A stretch of 64,000 bases of DNA from NCBI GenBank assembly GCA_026826555.1, contig JAKSZT010020895.1:646832-710831 (forward strand). Reading direction: 5' to 3'. The stretch's first letter is position 1. Each line of letters begins with the position of its first letter. Origin of the DNA: Tolypeutes matacus. Lineage: Eukaryota > Chordata > Mammalia > Cingulata > Chlamyphoridae. The notes below the pieces were generated by a model. The model was not told the origin of the DNA. It worked only from the letters and a program-made list of their open reading frames with translations, and searched no databases. Below are positions 50,240-62,300 of this stretch, piece after piece. Position numbers and translations under genes: made by a program.

Positions 50240-50480
50240 TATAAAGGCTGCCAGCATTCCTTGGCTAGTGGCAGCTTTTTTGACCTTGGCTCATGTCATA
50301 ACATCTCCCTCTCTTACTCTCCCACTTTATCTTTCCTTGAAATTATAAGGACCTTGAAATTATGTTGACTCACCTAGATAATCCAGGATAATCATCTCCA
50401 GATCCTTAATTTAGCACATTTGTCAAGTTCCTTTTGTGTTTTAAGATTGCATGTTCACAAATTCTGGAGATACGTACTTG
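50240..50480 (-). mobile_element. MaLR/MLT1-like LTR fragment, antisense
   Basis: CAGCATTCCTTGGCTAGTGG, ATTATAAGGACCTTG, GATAATCCAGGATAATCATC and CTTTTGTGTTTTAAGATTGC follow the order of an antisense MLT1-type LTR. Confidence 0.55.
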
Positions 50481-50649
50481 GGCATATTTGGGATGTCTTT
50501 AGTATGTTTACCACAGTTGTGTATAAGAAGCTTGGAGTGTTTTTTCATACTAGACAGTCATGGAGATATGAAATACTACTAATTTTTTGTCAAAAGGACT
50601 TATTTTGTTCAAATAAGACAATTGAAGCACCAATAAGATAATAACTGCT

Positions 50650-51830
50650 TCGATGAAATATATCAAATATATGTGAATGCACTGAATTGACAAGTTAATT
50701 TAGGCAACATTGCTCATTCTTGGAGTGTATTAGAAAACTGACATGTGGATTTTTATTGTAATTTTTATTTTGAATGTTAGAAGTTCATTCTTTTATTGGT
50801 TTTGCACTTTTTAACATGAGTTAAATAGAATTGCACATATGAGACATAATCTTGCCAAATATGCAAGTAACGATGTTTTCTAAAAATAAAAATTCTTGTT
50901 TATTCCTTTTAAATGAAAAGGAGAATCTCATAATATGAATATAATGTGCACACATTTTCTTATTGATTAAAATTTTAAAGTAATGTCTTTGTGTCTTGGT
51001 TTTACAATAATTCCTAAAATAAATATTTCATGATTGTGAAAACATACATGTTTGAAAAGTCATTCTGGTTGCAATGTGTGAAACAAATATAAGGCTATCA
51101 TCTTTCTTTAAATATTCTTACAGTGATATAATTAATGTTAACAGCTTGGTGTGTACATTATCACACCAGTGTCCCTGCTAATACATATATTTGTATTTCA
51201 TTGAATTTCCTTTTTTCTAGTTTTTGTTTATTTTCACTACAATATTGTGATAATTAATGACACATCCTGAAAGTCAACTTTTTACTTCACCTAGCAAATA
51301 GATACTTGATGGCCCTCTCAGGTAGTAAATTGAAATCCTCGAAAAAATATTTATTTTCCACTATAAATAGGTATATATACATATATATTAATATATATAT
51401 ACCTATTTATATATAAACCCACATGTAAAAATGGGGTCATCTTAAAAATGTCTTATTTTAAAAAAATATTCTTCTCCATTTTATCTCTGATTGAATCAAT
51501 TAATTTCTGCCACTGATAGCACTCTTTGAAAAGAGCCTTCACTTAATATTCTACATGCTTGATGACTATATACAAATAAATTATTAATATATGAATGAAT
51601 ATTTTCTCAATATATAAATATATCTGTATATACAAATGATGGAATTAAAAATTCTCAAGAATATTGAGTGCCTTTCTTTCATTCAAAATATATATTACTT
51701 ATACTTTATTTTCCATTTTATTTACAGTTACCCTGTGCATTTCATGTTCAATTTATTATCTTGACAATTACATTTTTTTAACTATTATTACTGAAATAAT
51801 ATTTCCTCATTGCTTTCTGGTGATTATGAT
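50650..51830. repeat. Duplicon unit 3, left part (matches 19570-20640)
   Basis: Collinear, decayed alignment with unit 2 across about 1.1 kb. A TA-rich near-palindrome (AAATAGGTATATATAC and its mirror, about 51364-51409) lies in it. No gene. Confidence 0.75.
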
Positions 51831-52258
51831 ATTATAAAAATAGTTTATTCATTTTTAAGTAATTTCCATCTGTTGATTTTGAATACTAAATTTTCTTATT
51901 AATTCTGCTACTTTCCTATTAGAATTCCTTGAGTTTTCAGGATATGTAAGAATCATGGTGGAAAAAATAGACATGCCACAATTCATCTGTGTTAAGATAC
52001 TATCAATTTAAAAAGCTAGCCTTATTTTGACTAATAGAAATGTTGTTAAACTATGAGCAATACTCAATGTTATCCACTGTACTTCAGAAAAAAATGGTGC
52101 CAATAAAATTTATAGTCACTAATATGTAATAGTTTCACCTGCTCTTTCCATTATTTATTCTTAATGTTTTCTTTTATTTTAGTGCATTTCCATGAACTTC
52201 TAATGGATTATTGAATATTTATCTCTTTTCTACTTATTCACGTTCATTGTGGTGTGGG
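51831..52258. other. Intergenic DNA
   Basis: No gene or repeat recognised in this AT-rich stretch. Confidence 0.4.
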
Positions 52259-52588
52259 TTTTTTTTTTTTTAATTATGGGTAAAAATCAAAATTCTCAAA
52301 ATACATACAAACATTTGCAAAATGATATATAAATATATATGCATATATGTGTATTTGCTTACAAAAATGTTGTATATATATGTATATATATATACATATA
52401 TTTTAAGAGGTGCTTAGATTACCCAAAATATTACACGGAACCCACTGGGATTCCCATGTTACCCACCTCCCACACCTCCCATCACATCCCACACAAACAT
52501 CTCCCACAGTGTGGCCCACCACCCTCAATGAACTTACACATCCTGGAGCCTTGCCACCAACCATAGACCACAGTTCACACTGTAGACG
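52259..52588 (-). mobile_element. LINE-1 3' end with extra tail, antisense
   Basis: Reverse complement of 34880-35210: same L1 terminus plus the same ~130-bp TA-rich extra tail. Flanked by GGTGTGGGTTTTTTTTT (52251) and GGTGTGGTTTTTTTTT (52589), a good target-site duplication, so it is an independent insertion. Confidence 0.85.
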
Positions 52589-52789
52589 GTGTGGTTTTTT
52601 TTTAATGCTATTTGACTTTTCAAAAACTTGGTGTTTTATTTCTTTAACTTATATAATTGATTTTATTTTCTACTAGTAACTTAACTTTGAATTTATTATT
52701 ATTATTATTTCAAATTTAATAAGATAATAATAATTTATTGTTATAGCTGACAATTTGGCAAAAATGATTACATTTGAGATAAGAGAATT

Positions 52790-52880
52790 ACTTTTTTTTT
52801 TTTTTTTAGGAGGTACCAGAGATAGAACCCAGGATCTCCTACTTGTGAAGCAGCGTTCGAACACTGAGCTACACCCGCTT
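52790..52880 (-). mobile_element. DAS-type SINE, antisense
   Basis: Starts with a T run, then GGAGGTACCAGAGATAGAACC and ACTGAGCTACACCCGCTTCC, the reverse complement of a tRNA-like head. Flanks AGAGAATTAC and AGAAATTGC may be a decayed TSD. Confidence 0.85.
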
Positions 52881-53194
52881 CCCAGAAATTGCTTTTGAAA
52901 ACGGTTTTTCAGTTCTTCAAGTAATTTACAATGCAGTAATTGTATCTCATTGCTTTCAGGCTTGTAATTAGCTAATTAAATGGGAATAACTTAATTTCCA
53001 AGGAATTATATTGGTGTGGATTCCTAAATTCTTTATACCTAACTATTTAGATTATTATGGGAGAACTGGGACCGTACAGGCTTAACTTGTGTTAAAAGTA
53101 GGCACAGGGCATCAAACATACCTCATACATGGCAGACAATTTTTTTTCTGTAAATTGTACTCTATGAAAATGTGCATATTTCATGATTCAAGCT

Positions 53195-53992
53195 TTCATT
53201 GAGTGTGCAGTGATTTGCTAGTTCTGAATTTAACCTTTTGCATCATTCGATGTGCTGCCACCATATAGATGCTGAAATTTTGCTCATAATTCCTTGGCAT
53301 TCATAGCGCAACTGCAGCTCCCATCCTACAGCATAAACTCTCCTGAGAACCCACAAGTCATTTTATAGTTTGTTGCTCTACTTAGGTTGCATCTTTCTGA
53401 CTACTTATTTACAACTTTGCAACTTATTTACAACAGATACAAGAGAATCTTAATTAAACTTTTGCAGCATTTCTATGTGTTTTTACTAGTAGTATTTTGA
53501 GGTTAACTTAATCCTCAATTTTCTAAATTATTAAGTGCTATTATTTCTAAATTGCTGTTTGTGTTTTTATATTAGCCTTATATCATCCCTTATGGAGTTT
53601 TTACATAAAATTTCTCTTATTTCATGTATTTGGATATAATTGTGATGCATAAATGAGTAGTGCTTCAAGGGATATTGCTCTATAATTGATCAAATAATGA
53701 ATTCACTATATCAAAGACTATAATATTATGAAGCTAATTTCACTACAATAGCTGTTTTTTAAGAAAAGTATTTAAATGTTTTAAAACTGAGATGTAAAAC
53801 ATTAACAACTATTTGTATGAAAAGGGAGCAAGCAAGATTGGTTTGAGGAGTGTTCAACAAAACTATTTTACAGAAGTGTTGGAACACTAGTATTTTAACT
53901 AAACCAAAACAAGTATATAAGCAATGAGTAAAAACATCCAGCACCACAAAGGATAAAAATAAATCTTTTCTTTTGAAATGCTCCTTTACTTA
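53195..53992. repeat. Duplicon unit 3, downstream flank of the intact OR
   Basis: Aligns with about 2040-2729. It should contain the 3' UTR of the OR gene; no polyadenylation site is assigned. Confidence 0.78.
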
Positions 53993-54937
53993 CTATTTTT
54001 GATACTTAGTAGAAAGCATTTTTATCCTTTTGATTGAGTCCTTGAAGGCTTTCTTAACTTGATTGTTTCTCAGGGTATAAATAAAGGGGTTCAATGTAGG
54101 TGAAATAGAAGAAATGAGCAAGAAAACCAATTTATTAGTGGTCACTTCTTCCTTTGCTGTAGGGTTCATATAGATGGAAATGCATGTGCCATAGGTGATG
54201 GAAACCACAATCATGTGGGAAGAACAGGTCGAAAAGGCCTTCTTCCTTTGCTGGACTGAAGGGAATCTAAAAATTGTCCTGAGGATATAAGCATAAGACA
54301 GAACTACACAAGCCAGAGTCATAATCAGAGTCAGCACAGCACAGATTGTCACTGTCTCTTCCAGGAGCCATGTGTCTGAGCATGCGATTTTCACTAGGGG
54401 AAATGCATCACAGACAAAATGGTCAATGATGTTAGAGTCACAAAATTCCAGTTTTAAAAACATTTTAAGTGGTGGGATTATTATACACAAACCAGCTGTC
54501 CAACAGCAGATGATGAGAAAATTGCAGACATTTTTGCTCATGATGGTCACGTAGTACAGGGGTTTGCAGATGGCCACATAACGGTCATAGGACATGGCAG
54601 CAAAGAGATAAAATTCTGACACTGCAAAGAGGTCAGTAAGAAATACCTGTATGACACAAGAATTATAGGTAATGACCTTGTCACCTGTAACTATGTTATA
54701 TAAAAATCTAGGAATACAAGCAGATATGAAGGAGACCTCTAAGAATGAGAGATTTTGTAAGAAAAAGTACATGGGTGTTTTCAGATGAGAATCTATAAAT
54801 GTGAGTGTGATGATGGTAAGGTTCCCAGTTACACTCAGCATGTACGTGAGAAGTAGAAAAACAAAAAGCAGAACCTGCAGCTGAGGGTCATCTGTCAGTC
54901 CCAGCAGAATGAATGCTGTTATTGTGCCGTTTCTCAT
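53993..54937 (-). CDS. Olfactory receptor, family 6 subfamily C-like (intact)
   Basis: Intact single-exon OR gene, 314 residues plus a TAG stop, the usual OR length. It should encode a seven-helix odorant GPCR of the plasma membrane of olfactory neuron cilia, signalling through Golf. Visible landmarks: N-glycosylation site at N3, the TM1 Gly-Asn pair (N39), LKTPMYFF at 52-59, [13 protein letters not shown] at 115-127 (end of TM3), the conserved TM3 cysteine at 94, loop-2 cysteines at 166, 176 and 186, LSYAYIL at 213-219, KAFSTCSSH at 233-241 and NPFIYTLRN at 283-291. No hallmark is missing. The start chosen is the ATG at 54937; one codon upstream is GTG, which is not a credible start here. 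Overall sequence fits OR6C (class II), but the exact orthologue cannot be named without a search. ORs usually have upstream non-coding exons; none can be placed here. It is the only intact member of the three-copy cluster. Confidence 0.95.
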   Translation of the reverse strand: MRNGTITAFILLGLTDDPQLQVLLFVFLLLTYMLSVTGNLTIITLTFIDSHLKTPMYFFLQNLSFLEVSFISACIPRFLYNIVTGDKVITYNSCVIQVFLTDLFAVSEFYLFAAMSYDRYVAICKPLYYVTIMSKNVCNFLIICCWTAGLCIIIPPLKMFLKLEFCDSNIIDHFVCDAFPLVKIACSDTWLLEETVTICAVLTLIMTLACVVLSYAYILRTIFRFPSVQQRKKAFSTCSSHMIVVSITYGTCISIYMNPTAKEEVTTNKLVFLLISSISPTLNPFIYTLRNNQVKKAFKDSIKRIKMLSTKYQK

Positions 54938-57849
54938 CACTGACTGCTAACTTCTCTTCAAGCTGCATGTGATATTCAGAGATGTTTTCTTATTCATTAT
55001 TCAAAGTGTTCTATAATTTAACATATTCAGTATTTTATTCACCATTCCATTTTAAAAAATTGTTTTACTTTCATTGTTTGCTTAGGATTTTAACTTTTGA
55101 CTAAATTACCTCACAGATTAGGAGTAATCTTATTAATAGAACCAATCCCTTTGGCTCTCAAGAATTATTCCCTAATCAAAAGTTAAATTTTACATTTTAC
55201 CATTGATTTCATGTCTTTTCCAAACACTTTCTACTATTAAAAATACTGCTAAAAATTAACAGATAACTTGGGTTCACTCTACAAACTCTAACTAGAACTT
55301 GAATTGTATAATCATAATAAATATTTTTTTTTATTGATTGTTAGATGAGTGTTTTTAATTCTCCTTAATGACCCTAGCTTTTCTGTTGCACTTAACATAT
55401 CCATGATTTTTCTGAATATGCATATCTTTCATAAATATGCATGTAAACTATACTTCTGACTAAACAGATGACTGCCTTCTATTTCTTGATTTTCCAATAA
55501 AATAAATTACTTTTACTTCATGATACCATTTTTGCCTAATATAAAAGAGTTAATGCAGAAGTCAAGAATATTTTAACTTTGTGTTTAGGTTGCTCCACAG
55601 ATATTTTTCAAGTCAACCATTAATTATACCAGAAGGGATTCAAATGTTTCCAATATGCAATCATTATTGCAAGGTCTCTGGTTTTTTGACATCATAGTAC
55701 AGAAATCATTCTCCTTTGTATCCAGTTTATTTGTTTTATGAGCAATTTCACTTTAATGTTTACCATACCGTGTTCACATTCTTGTTGAATGTGGACTGCC
55801 TTGGCTGTGAGTATTCGTAAATTTCACTGAGTTACCAAAATAGGGAAGAAGCAGTGACTGAGCCATAGATTTCCTGCAAGTTAGAGCTTCCCTAGGGAAT
55901 TTGGTATCTCATTCAATAACTGTCAACTATTTATTTCAAGATGTAGAAGAGCTTTTATGCATCAACTCACCTACCTGCATTCCATCCTTCTCCTAATATC
56001 TCAGTTAAGGCACACAACACTGTGAAACCTTACTTAGACTTCAAAGTTGGAACATAATTCCATCCTCAAACTATATAATTTTCCCCCATGATATTACAAC
56101 TTCCTATTCAATAAAAGTTAACAAAAGTGTAAAGCATAATTTACTGATACCTGTGTATTCTCACTTGCAATCAAATGGTCAAATGAACACAGAGTTCTTT
56201 AATGAGCTGTTGTCACTTCATTCAATATATTATCCATTTTGGAGGTAGTGGATAAAGACCATGCCTATAGATTTCTGTACTTACAGAAATAGTTTATTAA
56301 TTATAATTTGAGGTTAAATGTATTGCCCAAGTAGCCATGGATATTTCTTATATTAAGTTAGGTGTGGATTTAATATTGTCTCATGCATAAAAGCCTCCCA
56401 AATACTTACATTTATCTACTAGAGAAATTCTAAAAATATATATATCATAAAAAATATATGTTGGTTACATTACAAAAAATAAAAATTATTGCTGAAATCC
56501 ATTTTCTCCTCAAGAGCAAAATATGACCAAATCCTGCAAAGGTAATTACAATCCAAGAAAAATTTCCTCATACTTACTTATTGTTAGTAAATGAGAGCTT
56601 CTGTTAGTTTTCTCAACCTGGGAACATTAAGAATGTAATGTTGAAATGATATTTTGATGAGTAAATTTATATCTTCACCTTTGCTGGCATATCTGGGAAT
56701 GCATAGAGCTCCCTGAGATTGTGATCTTTAATAAATCTGACAGACTACCTGAGAATAGGTTTAGAGGTGTTATAAGCCCCCATATGTTATTACTCTTTTC
56801 TTCATTGAAAAGAAAACAAATTCCTTTAAGGCAGGAATGTCAGGAAATCTACTCACGGGTGGAAAAGAGGATATTCTAAAGAACCAGGACAGAGTGAAGT
56901 GCTTTACTGCTTGGAGCATGAAGTTTTAAATATTGATGTATATGCCACTAAATGAATAAAATGTTCCTTGGTGACAAACATTCAAGAATTATTAATGATT
57001 TTTTAGAATAATGGCATTTTTCCAAAAAATAAACCAAGAACACAGACATCAATTGGGACTGTGTCCTTGGAGACAGGGGATGATGCATCTGCATCAGACT
57101 CAGGTTAGGAGGACAATTCTATTACTCAGTAACATAACTCATATTTTTAAAACTTTCACATCTACTAAGCATTTGTGAGATTAAATCCTTCATTTTATAA
57201 ATAAGGTCCTTTAGTATAATATATAAATGTTTTATTATCATTGGGCATTTCACTCAGATAAGCAGAGACTTTTTATAGGATAATATGAGACTACTGCTTA
57301 CATTGAAAACCTCATTCTTCCAGAATTTTCCTCTCTAAACACACCCATTAAATTAAAGGAATTATTCACAAATGAATAAAAATTTGCAACAATATTCTAT
57401 AATTGGATGGGGGAAAATATGCTTTTGTATCCTTAAAAACATCTTAATTTACCACATAAATTTCTGATTTAACAGAATTAATCACTTTGGATGTATGAAG
57501 ATGTTGGTATTTATTTCCCATATAAATTCAATTTATAATATTCTTTCAGTTTGCACAGTTATCATTCTATCAAAACATCTTTATAGTAATATTTTCCACA
57601 TGTGTGAGAATAATTGCTAAAAATGAAAATTGTAGATTAAAATGTTAACTTATTTTTAGAAATATTATATACTGTTATAAAATATACATAAGGTTAGTTT
57701 ATTAAAAATTTTTGCCTCTGTAATTAAATTATTAGAGTACATTACTTTTAATTCTTTCCATACTTTCTTCTTATAATTATACTTATTATATTTTTTAACA
57801 TTATAGTAAGTCTTTAAAAGTATCTATGCCTGTTTTTGACATATGGTTG
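54938..57849. repeat. Duplicon unit 3, upstream flank with the provirus-free site
   Basis: Aligns with 3930-5549 and 13713-14889 across the place where unit 1 holds the provirus. The junction corresponds to about 56527-56566 here. It probably contains the OR promoter and non-coding exon, which I cannot place. Confidence 0.8.
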
Positions 57850-58228
57850 ATGGTTTTATACATTCAGAGCTATCAATTTTTTTGGCTTTTTTTTACATTA
57901 TTGAATTATTATTGATATACAGTAAACCGCACATATATAAATTCAACATTTTGTTTATATATGATATATGTATAGCCAATAGATGTATTAACCCAAACAA
58001 AACAATGAACATATCAATGATTCCTAAGAATTTGCTTGTGCTCTTTTTGATCTCTCCTACCTGCCCATCCTCCAATTTTCTCATTCACTGAAGAGCAGGG
58101 ATATCTGTTCTGATACTACAGATTAGTTTGCTTTATTTGGAATTTTATATAAATGTGCTTGTTTTCACCTGGCTTATTTCCCTCAGAATACTCTTTTGTG
58201 AGTCATTCATGTTTCTTTTCCATTATTT
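57850..58228 (-). mobile_element. Old LINE-1 3' UTR, antisense, running into the gap
   Basis: Aligns with 14890-15400 of unit 1. More of an old antisense L1 is seen at about 59250-59395 beyond the inserted young L1. Confidence 0.65.
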
Positions 58229-58628
58229 NNNNNNNNNNNNNNNNNNNNNNNNNNNNNNNNNNNNNNNNNNNNNNNNNNNNNNNNNNNNNNNNNNNNNNNN
58301 NNNNNNNNNNNNNNNNNNNNNNNNNNNNNNNNNNNNNNNNNNNNNNNNNNNNNNNNNNNNNNNNNNNNNNNNNNNNNNNNNNNNNNNNNNNNNNNNNNNN
58401 NNNNNNNNNNNNNNNNNNNNNNNNNNNNNNNNNNNNNNNNNNNNNNNNNNNNNNNNNNNNNNNNNNNNNNNNNNNNNNNNNNNNNNNNNNNNNNNNNNNN
58501 NNNNNNNNNNNNNNNNNNNNNNNNNNNNNNNNNNNNNNNNNNNNNNNNNNNNNNNNNNNNNNNNNNNNNNNNNNNNNNNNNNNNNNNNNNNNNNNNNNNN
58601 NNNNNNNNNNNNNNNNNNNNNNNNNNNN
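58229..58628. other. Assembly gap (400 N)
   Basis: Exactly 400 unknown bases; translations across it are meaningless. The sequence on its right starts inside an L1 3' UTR, so the gap hides at least that L1 terminus. Confidence 0.99.
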
Positions 58629-59240
58629 TGAGAGAGGGCTTATATCCCATGGATATGGTGGGTGGGATGATCCTGGCTGCGGATGCAGGCCCTCTCCATT
58701 CCCTGGGATGGCCATTTCCCATCGCTGTCTCCTCACCAGGTGACTTGAATGAGTCCATTGATCTGTAGGGTAGGAGTTGCAGCTCCACCTAGATTTCATG
58801 CACACCTGGCACATAGGTAGGCGGGAGGCTCCAGTCTCTGGAAGTATACCTAAGAAACTCCAGCATCACATGTAGGTTTGAATAGAAGGGACTGGTGAAC
58901 CATGTGCAGGGAGGACTTATTTGAGTCTAATTTTGTCACTCTCAGGAGCACAGATTCCAAAATAGAACCCACTGATAAAGCATCAGTCTCTGGGGCTATC
59001 CCCCCTTATATAAGACCAGGGTGTCTCTGGAGCTCTCAGGAACGCCACTGAGTGGGGTGATAGGCACTTAGATGTTCTATGAGCTCCTACTGAGGTGTGC
59101 GTAAGAGTTACCTCTGGGATGACCTCCCGACTCTCTTTGAAATCTCTTAGCCACTTGAACTCATTTGTCTTTACCGTTTCCCCCTTTTATTCAAGGTCTT
59201 TTTCCAGTTGTGTTGCCAGTTGGCACTTGGGAAAAGTTTT
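58629..59240 (-). mobile_element. Young-type LINE-1 3' UTR, antisense, 3' end lost in the gap
   Basis: 58629-59000 is the reverse complement of about 20655-21033 and continues about 240 bp further upstream. The terminal ~510 bp expected from the 20655-21545 copy would fall in the N run. Confidence 0.82.
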
Positions 59241-59394
59241 CAATTAGCAATAATTAGCCTTATACCTTAATACCTTGTGATTTTACTTTGCATGTACTTC
59301 TTAACTAATATGGTTGAGGACATTTTGGTGTGCTTCTTTGTCATATATCGTCCTTGGTGAAATGTCAGTTTAAATTATTGCTTATTTTATTATT

Positions 59395-62300
59395 TGTTTT
59401 TTAATATATTTTTAATTTATCTTAAAGACTTTTATTTACATAAATGTTAAATAAAAATATAGGGGACTCCCATATGCCCCACTCCCTACACCTCCCACAT
59501 TTTCACATTAGAGTAGTACATTCATTACAATTGATGAAAACATTTTGGAGCATTGCCACTAAGCATGGATTATAGTTTATATTGTAGTTTACACTCTCTC
59601 CTACACATTCTGTAGCTTATGGTCACATATGTAGTGGCCTGTTTCTGTCATTGTAATGTCATTCAGGACAATTTCCAACCTGAAAATGTCCCCATATTTC
59701 ACCTGATTTTCCTTCTCCTTGCCCTTAGGACCTACAGTAGCTACTATCTCTCTATCAATGATATAATTTCTTCCATTGCTAGAATCACAACAAGTCTATA
59801 GTAGAATACCAGTAAGTCCACTTTAGTTCATTTCCCAGGCCTGAGGATTCTGGGCTGGTGATCCCAGTTTACCTCTAAATGAGAGGGGGTTTCGATCCCA
59901 TGGGGCAGATGGATGGGACTCTCTCGCCTGCAGTTTTCAGCTCTCTAGGTTCCTTGAGATGGTCGTTGTCCTTTATCATCTCCTTGTTAGTTGTCTGGGG
60001 TGAGTCCAATGAACTGGAGAGGTGTTGCAACACCATTGAGATTCAGGGCCCAGCTGGCACATGACTTTCCAAATATTTTAGTCTCTTGGATGTACAGCTA
60101 TCAACTCTAGTACAAATTATAGGTTCATATAGAAGTGTCAGAAGAATCATGTTTAGGGTAACCACAACTGAGTCCAACTCTGTCACATGGGAGAACATAA
60201 TTCCAAAGTAGGGCCCCTTGGCAAGGTATCCAACTCCTGAACTATTTACCTAGACTAAATTATCTGGATGTTTCCAGAGCCCTCAGAAGCCCCACTATTT
60301 GAGGCAGTATTTACTTTGGAAATCAATGAGATCCTGCTGAGACATGCATAAGCATAAAGTCTGGAATGACCTCCCCACTCACTTTGAAGTCTCTTAGCTA
60401 TATAAACTCATTTGTCTTTACCTTTTCCCCCTTTTGGTCAAGGTCTTTTTCCAGTTTCATTACTAATTGGTGCTTGGTAATAATCCCTCAGTGCCAGGGA
60501 GGCTCATCCCCAGGAGTCATTTCCCATGGTGGAAGGAAGGAAATACATTTATATGCTGAGTTCAGCTTAGAGAGAGACTACATTTGAGCAACAAGGACAC
60601 TTTCAGGAGGTAACTCTTAGGCACCCTATAATACTATGCTAAGTTTCAATTTCAAGAGTAAAGTTTCCTAAATACTCTCATCTATATTAAGGGTCTATGA
60701 ATAGACTACCCTCCTTCACTAGTCATTGCCCCTGTACTCAGGGGATTCTTTCTATTCTGCTAGAGTATGTGCCAGAGCTCACCAGATTGGGAATTCTCTA
60801 TTCTTATGGTGTATTGTGTGAATTTCCACTCACCCGTGACAATGCCTCATGAACACTGAACAAATTTGTATGCCTTATATATATGCTCAGGTGACCCTCT
60901 TCCAATCTATCCCCCATCACTGACAACCTGCAAAAATGATCCTCCCCTGCCACAGTTGTAACACTTCTGTGATCCAAAACTTCTTAAAAAATGTATACAA
61001 CAAAATAGCTTAATTCAATGAATAAGAAAATGAAATAATAATGGTAATTTTAAAATTAAGAAATAAAATATAAACAATTTAAAAATTTTTTTAAATAAAA
61101 AAAATTTGGAATGATAAAAAATGAAAAAAAATATGTTTAAATAAATGTTTTGGCATTATGTCTTTCATAACTGTAACATCCTTTGTATTGTAAGTAGTGA
61201 TATTTTCTGCTGTTTATTCCCCCAGCCTCTTATTTTTTTCATTTTGTCTTCAAAGAAATTTTAGGTTACAGAAAAGTCACATACAGAACATAGGGGATTA
61301 CCATATTCCCAACATCCTCCCCCTTTCCCCATTTCCCTTAATAATAATATTTTATATGTGGATGGTTCATTTACCATGAGATTTACCACATCCAATATCC
61401 TAAACCAGTAACCCTCCTCTGCCTTGTTGCCAAAAGAACATTTCCAATGTTGTAGTTTTAACCACATATCTGCCAATGCCCAGTGTTCACGTGCTGCCTC
61501 CCCCAACCCTCCTCCCAGATCCACAGACATTTCAACTCACCTTCCCTAACCTACCTCCCCTACAAACCAGTACCACCCAACTCAAAAGTGTCACTGCACC
61601 ACTGTCATGCCCCTCCCCTGCACAATTACAGACTTCCTCCATATCATAGATGTTGCCCATATGGCTGTTGGCTCACAACCTTCTCCTTTTCTATCTCTTG
61701 TAAACCTATCTTCCAGACTCTAGCTCTGTGATTCTGTTCAATTTACTTAATTCATATCAGTTAAATCATGTAATATTTGTCCTTCAGTGCCTGGTTTTCT
61801 TCACTCAACATAAGGTTTTCAAGCTTCATCCATATTATCCCATGGGTGATACTGCATTCCCTCTTACAGCTGAGTAATATTCCATTGTATGCATATACCA
61901 CAATTTGTTTATCCATTCATCTGTTGATGGGCATTTGCATAGATTCCAACTTTTGTCAATATTGAATAATGCTGCTATGAACATTGGTGTGCATATAGGT
62001 GTTTGCGTCCTTACTTTCAATTCTTCTGGGTGTATAACCAGCAGTGGAATTGCTGGATCAAATAGCAATTCTATAGTTAGCTTTCTGAGGAGCTGCCAAA
62101 CTGTCCAACACAATGGCTGGACCATTCTACATTCCCACCAACAGTGGATGAGGGTTCAAAATCCTCCATATCCTCTCCATCACTTGTAGTCCTCTGTTTT
62201 TTATGGCTGCCAGTCTAATGGGTGTAAGGTGGTATCTCATTGTAGCTTTGATTTGCATTTCCCTAATAGCTAGTGACGTTGAATATCTTTTCATGTGGTT

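Noticed and set aside
54372..54554. Open frame opposite to the intact OR gene
   Set aside because: Shadow of the OR coding sequence on the other strand.
58128..58814. Long open frames on both strands across 58128-58814
   Set aside because: They exist only because the 400 N are translated as unknown residues; the ends are L1 sequence.
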